Positions 5,978 through 8,540 of a DNA stretch of 8,540 nucleotides are shown in pieces. The stretch comes from Clostridia bacterium DTU080. GTDB lineage: Bacteria; Bacillota; Limnochordia; DTU080. The DNA lies in the NCBI GenBank assembly GCA_001513395.1, contig LFTP01000064.1:6973-15512 (forward strand), read 5' to 3'. The first letter of the stretch is position 1; every line of letters starts with the position of its first letter. The notes under the pieces are model-generated. The model was not told where the DNA came from, searched no databases, and saw nothing but the letters and a program-made list of their open reading frames with translations. Both the position numbers and the translations under genes were made by a program.

Positions 5978-7546
5978 CTACTCCCACTCTATCGTAGCGG
6001 GCGGTTTTGAGCTGATGTCATACACCACGCGATTGACATGCCCGACCTCTCGCATAATCCTGGTGGCCATCCGATCCAGAAGCTCATAGGGCAGACGGCT
6101 CCATTCAGCCGTCATCGCGTCTTGCGACTGCACGGCGCGTATGGCGACGGCGTAACCGTAGGTGCGAGCGTCATCAGTCACCCCGACGCTGCGCGTATCG
6201 GTCACCACGGCAAAATACTGCCAGATATCGCGGCCCAGGCCTGCCTTTTCAATCTCTTCACACACGATGGCGTCAGCCTGACGCACTATCTCCAGACGCT
6301 CCTTGTCTATGGCCCCACAGATGCGAACGGCCAAGCCCGGTCCCGGAAACGGCTGACGCCAGACAATGGAAGGAGGCAACCCAAGGACTATACCTAGATC
6401 ACGTACCTCGTCCTTGAAGAGCTGACGCAGTGGCTCAATCAGGTCCAATTGCATGTGCTCAGGAAGTCCGCCTACGTTGTGGTGGCTCTTTATCACCTGT
6501 TTGTCCGCCCCGACGCTCTCGATGACGTCCGGATACAAGGTCCCCTGGACGAGATAGCGCACCTCACCCAATTGGCGAGCCTCTTCTTCAAAGACCCGAA
6601 TAAACTCTTCGCCGATCAGCTTGCGCTTCAACTCCGGATCCGCCACACCCTCAAGTTTGCTCAAAAAGCGTTCCGAGGCATCTACGCTGCGGAAGCACTT
6701 GCCCATACGGCTCGAGAAAAACTGACACACCCCTTCGGGTTCTCCGGCTCGCATGAAACCGGTATTGACGAAGACACAGGTCAGCTGTTCGCCAACGGCT
6801 CGTTCCACCAAAGCCGCAGCCACGGCGGAATCCACACCTCCTGACAAAGCCGCCAAGACCCTTTCTGAGCCGACTTGCTGACGGATCTCCTCGACAATCG
6901 ACTCAACGAAGCTCTCCATAGTCCACGTAGCCCGACAGCCGCATATATCCAAAACGAAATTGCGCAGGACTTCCTGTCCGTGGGAAGTACCTTCGACCTC
7001 AGGATGAAAGTGAATCCCAAAAAGCCGGCGTTCGGGGTGGCGTATGGCTACGATACCCATGTCATCCGTTCGAGCAATCACATCAAAACCCGGCGGTACT
7101 TCCTTCACGTAGTCGCCGTGACGCATGCAGCCTATCATGGCCCCCCCGGCTTCCTCATCAATCGCTGCCAAAAGGTCAGTTCGATCAAGGATGTGCACAC
7201 GGGCCCGCCCAAACTGATTCGGTGCACCGGGACTGACCTTGCCGCCCAGTGTCCGAGTCATCATGTGCATGCCGTAACCGATGGCGAGCACAGGTATGCC
7301 AGCGTGAAAAAGCCCCTCAGCGCAATTTGGTGCCCCTTCGCCAAAGATGCTCGCCGGTCCTCCGGAAAGAATAATGCCCTTGGGGCGACGTTCGAGTATC
7401 TTGGCCACAGGTGTCATGTACGGCCATATTTCGCTGTAAACTCGACACTCACGCACCTTGCGGGCCACAAGATGACTGTGATTGCCACCTAAGTCGATCA
7501 CCGCCACCCAGTCGTGAAGCAGCGTTGGTGTAGCACCTTGTGACAT
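5978..7546 (-). CDS. guaA: GMP synthase (GuaA) with a glutaminase domain lacking the catalytic Cys
   Basis: GuaA aminates XMP to GMP using ATP. The 522-residue chain has the full layout: GATase-1 (about 13-202), ATP-pyrophosphatase (about 209-400) and dimerisation domain (to 522). The synthetase half is canonical: P-loop SGGVDS (235-240), QGTLYPDVIES (334-344), KSHHNVGGLPE (353-363), FPGPGLAVR (400-408), and the ending SSKPPATIEWE. In the glutaminase half H181 and E183 of the triad remain (FHPEV), but the nucleophile motif C-Y-G-M-Q reads G90-YGMH, codon GGT at 7279..7277. Other glutaminase motifs also differ: GGNHSHL (20-26) for G-[GS]-Q-Y-x-Q-L and CMRHGD (140-145) for WMSHGD. It should therefore depend on free ammonia or a separate glutaminase. 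The start has GGAGGG (7553-7558) six bases upstream and lies 21 bases after hpt. A GuaA paralogue with a new role is the main alternative. Confidence 0.94.
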   Translation of the reverse strand: MSQGATPTLLHDWVAVIDLGGNHSHLVARKVRECRVYSEIWPYMTPVAKILERRPKGIILSGGPASIFGEGAPNCAEGLFHAGIPVLAIGYGMHMMTRTLGGKVSPGAPNQFGRARVHILDRTDLLAAIDEEAGGAMIGCMRHGDYVKEVPPGFDVIARTDDMGIVAIRHPERRLFGIHFHPEVEGTSHGQEVLRNFVLDICGCRATWTMESFVESIVEEIRQQVGSERVLAALSGGVDSAVAAALVERAVGEQLTCVFVNTGFMRAGEPEGVCQFFSSRMGKCFRSVDASERFLSKLEGVADPELKRKLIGEEFIRVFEEEARQLGEVRYLVQGTLYPDVIESVGADKQVIKSHHNVGGLPEHMQLDLIEPLRQLFKDEVRDLGIVLGLPPSIVWRQPFPGPGLAVRICGAIDKERLEIVRQADAIVCEEIEKAGLGRDIWQYFAVVTDTRSVGVTDDARTYGYAVAIRAVQSQDAMTAEWSRLPYELLDRMATRIMREVGHVNRVVYDISSKPPATIEWE

Positions 7547-7552
7547 GCGGAT

Positions 7553-7558
7553 CCCTCC
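7553..7558 (-). promoter_or_regulatory. guaA Shine-Dalgarno
   Basis: GGAGGG on the minus strand, six bases before the guaA ATG at 7546 and within the 21-base hpt-guaA gap. It is among the strongest sites in the window, which suggests that guaA is actively translated despite its altered glutaminase domain. Confidence 0.75.
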
Positions 7559-7567
7559 AAATGACGA

Positions 7568-8107
7568 TCAGGCCATGTAGACTTCCGGTCTGAGCACGCC
7601 CACGTAAGGTAGATTACGGTACTTTTCCGCATAGTCGAGTCCATAACCTACAACGAAGTGATCGGGTATCTCAAAGCCTCTGTAGCGAACCGGCACCTCG
7701 ACCTCGCGTCGCTCGGGTTTATCCAACAAAACACAGATGCTTAACGAAGCCGGATGGCGGGACTTGAGATTGGCCAGCAGATAAGACAGCGTCAGACCGC
7801 TATCAACGATGTCTTCTACAATGATGACATCCTTGTTCTCGATCGAGCTGTCAAGATCCTTGGTAATGCGTACAACTCCCGAACTGCTGGTTCCGGAACC
7901 ATAGCTTGATATGGCCATGAAATCAAGGGATATAGGCAGATCTATGTGTCGACACAGATCTGCGGTAAAAAGCGCCGCCCCCTTTAAGATGCATACGAGA
8001 ACCGGTTCCCGACCAGCGTAATCTTCGGTTATCTGCGCCCCCAGTTCCTTGACACGGCGAGCGACGGTCTCCTGGTCAAGTAGAATCTGTTGGACGTCTT
8101 CCAGCAT
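7568..8107 (-). CDS. hpt: Hypoxanthine phosphoribosyltransferase
   Basis: Hpt transfers the ribosyl phosphate of PRPP to hypoxanthine (and usually guanine), giving IMP and GMP in the cytosol. Numbering from the ATG at 8107 gives 179 residues, the normal bacterial length. The PRPP-binding loop VIIVEDIVDSGLTL is intact, as are VCILKGAALF near the N-terminus, LDKPERR, and the C-terminal run PDHFVVGYGLDYAEKYRNLP. The frame extends to a GTG at 8122, but homologues begin like M-L-E-D-V at the ATG, and a GGGGTGA stretch about eleven bases upstream could serve as its ribosome site, so 8107 is preferred; 8122 remains possible. It is the first gene after groL and directly precedes guaA, grouping salvage with GMP synthesis. 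Confidence 0.95.
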   Translation of the reverse strand: MLEDVQQILLDQETVARRVKELGAQITEDYAGREPVLVCILKGAALFTADLCRHIDLPISLDFMAISSYGSGTSSSGVVRITKDLDSSIENKDVIIVEDIVDSGLTLSYLLANLKSRHPASLSICVLLDKPERREVEVPVRYRGFEIPDHFVVGYGLDYAEKYRNLPYVGVLRPEVYMA

Positions 8108-8153
8108 CGGCACTGGCTTCACCCCATTGTGGCCAAATTCTTACCAGGACGTA

Positions 8154-8200
8154 CTTCCACTTGATAAGTGAAGGCGGGAAACCTCTCAGAGGCTCCCGCC
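8154..8200 (-). terminator. Two adjacent hairpins after groL, possible terminator without a clear U tract
   Basis: The groL-hpt gap of about 120 bases holds two inverted repeats. The first met by a transcript leaving groL is GGCGGGA ... TCCCGCC (8173-8200), a 7-bp GC stem with a nested CCTC/GAGG. Directly after it comes a stem of CACTT-GAT-AAGTG (8158-8170), extended outward to 8154 by three more pairs with one bulge. Neither is followed by a run of T on the minus strand, so intrinsic termination would be weak; mRNA stabilisation or processing between groL and hpt is equally possible. I could not identify a convincing -35/-10 promoter for hpt in the same gap. Confidence 0.4.
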
Positions 8201-8228
8201 AGCCTGAATCCAGGTCAAACGCAGCCTG

Positions 8229-8540
8229 TTACATCATACCGCCCATTCCGCCCATGCCGTCCATACCGCCCGGCGGCATCGGCTGTTCTTCCTCGGGTTC
8301 CTCGGCGATCAGACACTCTGTGGTGAGAATCAATCCGGCGATGCTGGCCGCATTCTCAAGCGCCGAACGCGTTACCTTCGTCGGGTCGATGATACCGGCC
8401 TCAATCATATTGCGGTACTCGCCGATCAAAGCATCAAAGCCCACACCCGGCTCAGCTTCGCTGACCTTGTTGGCCACTACGGCCCCTTCGTAGCCGGCAT
8501 TGGCAGCGATAACCCGGACCGGTTCAGCAAGGGCCCGACG
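8229..8540 (-). CDS. groL: Chaperonin GroEL (60 kDa), C-terminal 103 residues
   Basis: This is the 3' end of groL; the start lies beyond the right edge. The visible residues begin RRALAEPVRVIAANAGYEGA and continue with VTRSALENAASIAGLILTTE, both highly conserved GroEL segments of the equatorial domain that pack around the ATP site and ring interface. An acidic stretch (EEPEEEQ) leads into a flexible GGM-rich tail (GGMDGMGGMGGMM), typical of bacterial group I chaperonins, which lines the folding cavity. The reading frame continues without a break to the window edge. The gene is normally preceded by groS, which would lie outside this window. The stop is TAA at 8231..8229. Confidence 0.97.
   Translation of the reverse strand, partial: RRALAEPVRVIAANAGYEGAVVANKVSEAEPGVGFDALIGEYRNMIEAGIIDPTKVTRSALENAASIAGLILTTECLIAEEPEEEQPMPPGGMDGMGGMGGMM

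Noticed and set aside
6781..7020. Short minus-strand frame inside guaA in another reading phase
   Set aside because: It lies entirely within the intact guaA frame, so it is not evidence of a frameshift or split gene; guaA reads through without a break.
8108..8153. Promoter for hpt in the groL-hpt gap
   Set aside because: No pair of -35 and -10 elements with acceptable sequence and spacing could be picked out with confidence, so none is listed.

Overview
The window is a compact bacterial gene string, with every supportable gene on the minus strand. In transcription order (right to left) it reads: the C-terminus of the chaperonin GroEL, hypoxanthine phosphoribosyltransferase (hpt), a GMP synthase (guaA), an unnamed secreted protein, hisD, hisB, hisA, hisI, a D-Ala-D-Ala carboxypeptidase with a C-terminal LysM domain, and the N-terminal part of a CNNM/CorC-type membrane protein cut by the left edge. 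The DNA is moderately GC-rich by eye, most starts have purine-rich Shine-Dalgarno sequences, and the chaperonin has the usual GGM-rich tail. The single-domain HisB and HisI and the DacF/PBP5-type enzyme fit a Bacillota-like anaerobe best, but this placement is an inference with low confidence. I see no mobile element, RNA gene, CRISPR array or phage gene.

Layout: groL ends at 8229 and is followed by about 120 noncoding bases holding two adjacent hairpins, a possible terminator or attenuation point. From hpt (start near 8107 or 8122) to the left edge the genes are packed with gaps of 0 to about 37 bases and could be one transcript. The first block (hpt, guaA) makes purine nucleotides: Hpt salvages hypoxanthine or guanine with PRPP, and GuaA turns XMP into GMP. 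The second block (hisD, hisB, hisA, hisI) covers four steps of histidine synthesis, which uses ATP and PRPP and returns AICAR to purine synthesis. hisH and hisF, the glutamine amidotransferase/cyclase pair often found beside hisA, are absent from the cluster. The last block acts on the cell wall and membrane.

The most striking content is in active sites. The glutaminase domain of GuaA has Gly (residue 90) where the nucleophilic Cys belongs, and several other glutaminase motifs are altered, while its ATP-pyrophosphatase and dimerisation domains look intact. This predicts an ammonia-dependent GMP synthase, or one fed by a separate glutaminase. HisB has Pro (residue 171) in place of a metal-binding His in its second signature. 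The CNNM-like protein has Val at two positions where the family normally has Glu. With hisH missing from the cluster, two glutamine-dependent functions are altered or absent in one neighbourhood. Whether this reflects ammonia-based physiology, relaxed selection or, for the single-residue HisB change, a sequencing error cannot be settled from this window.
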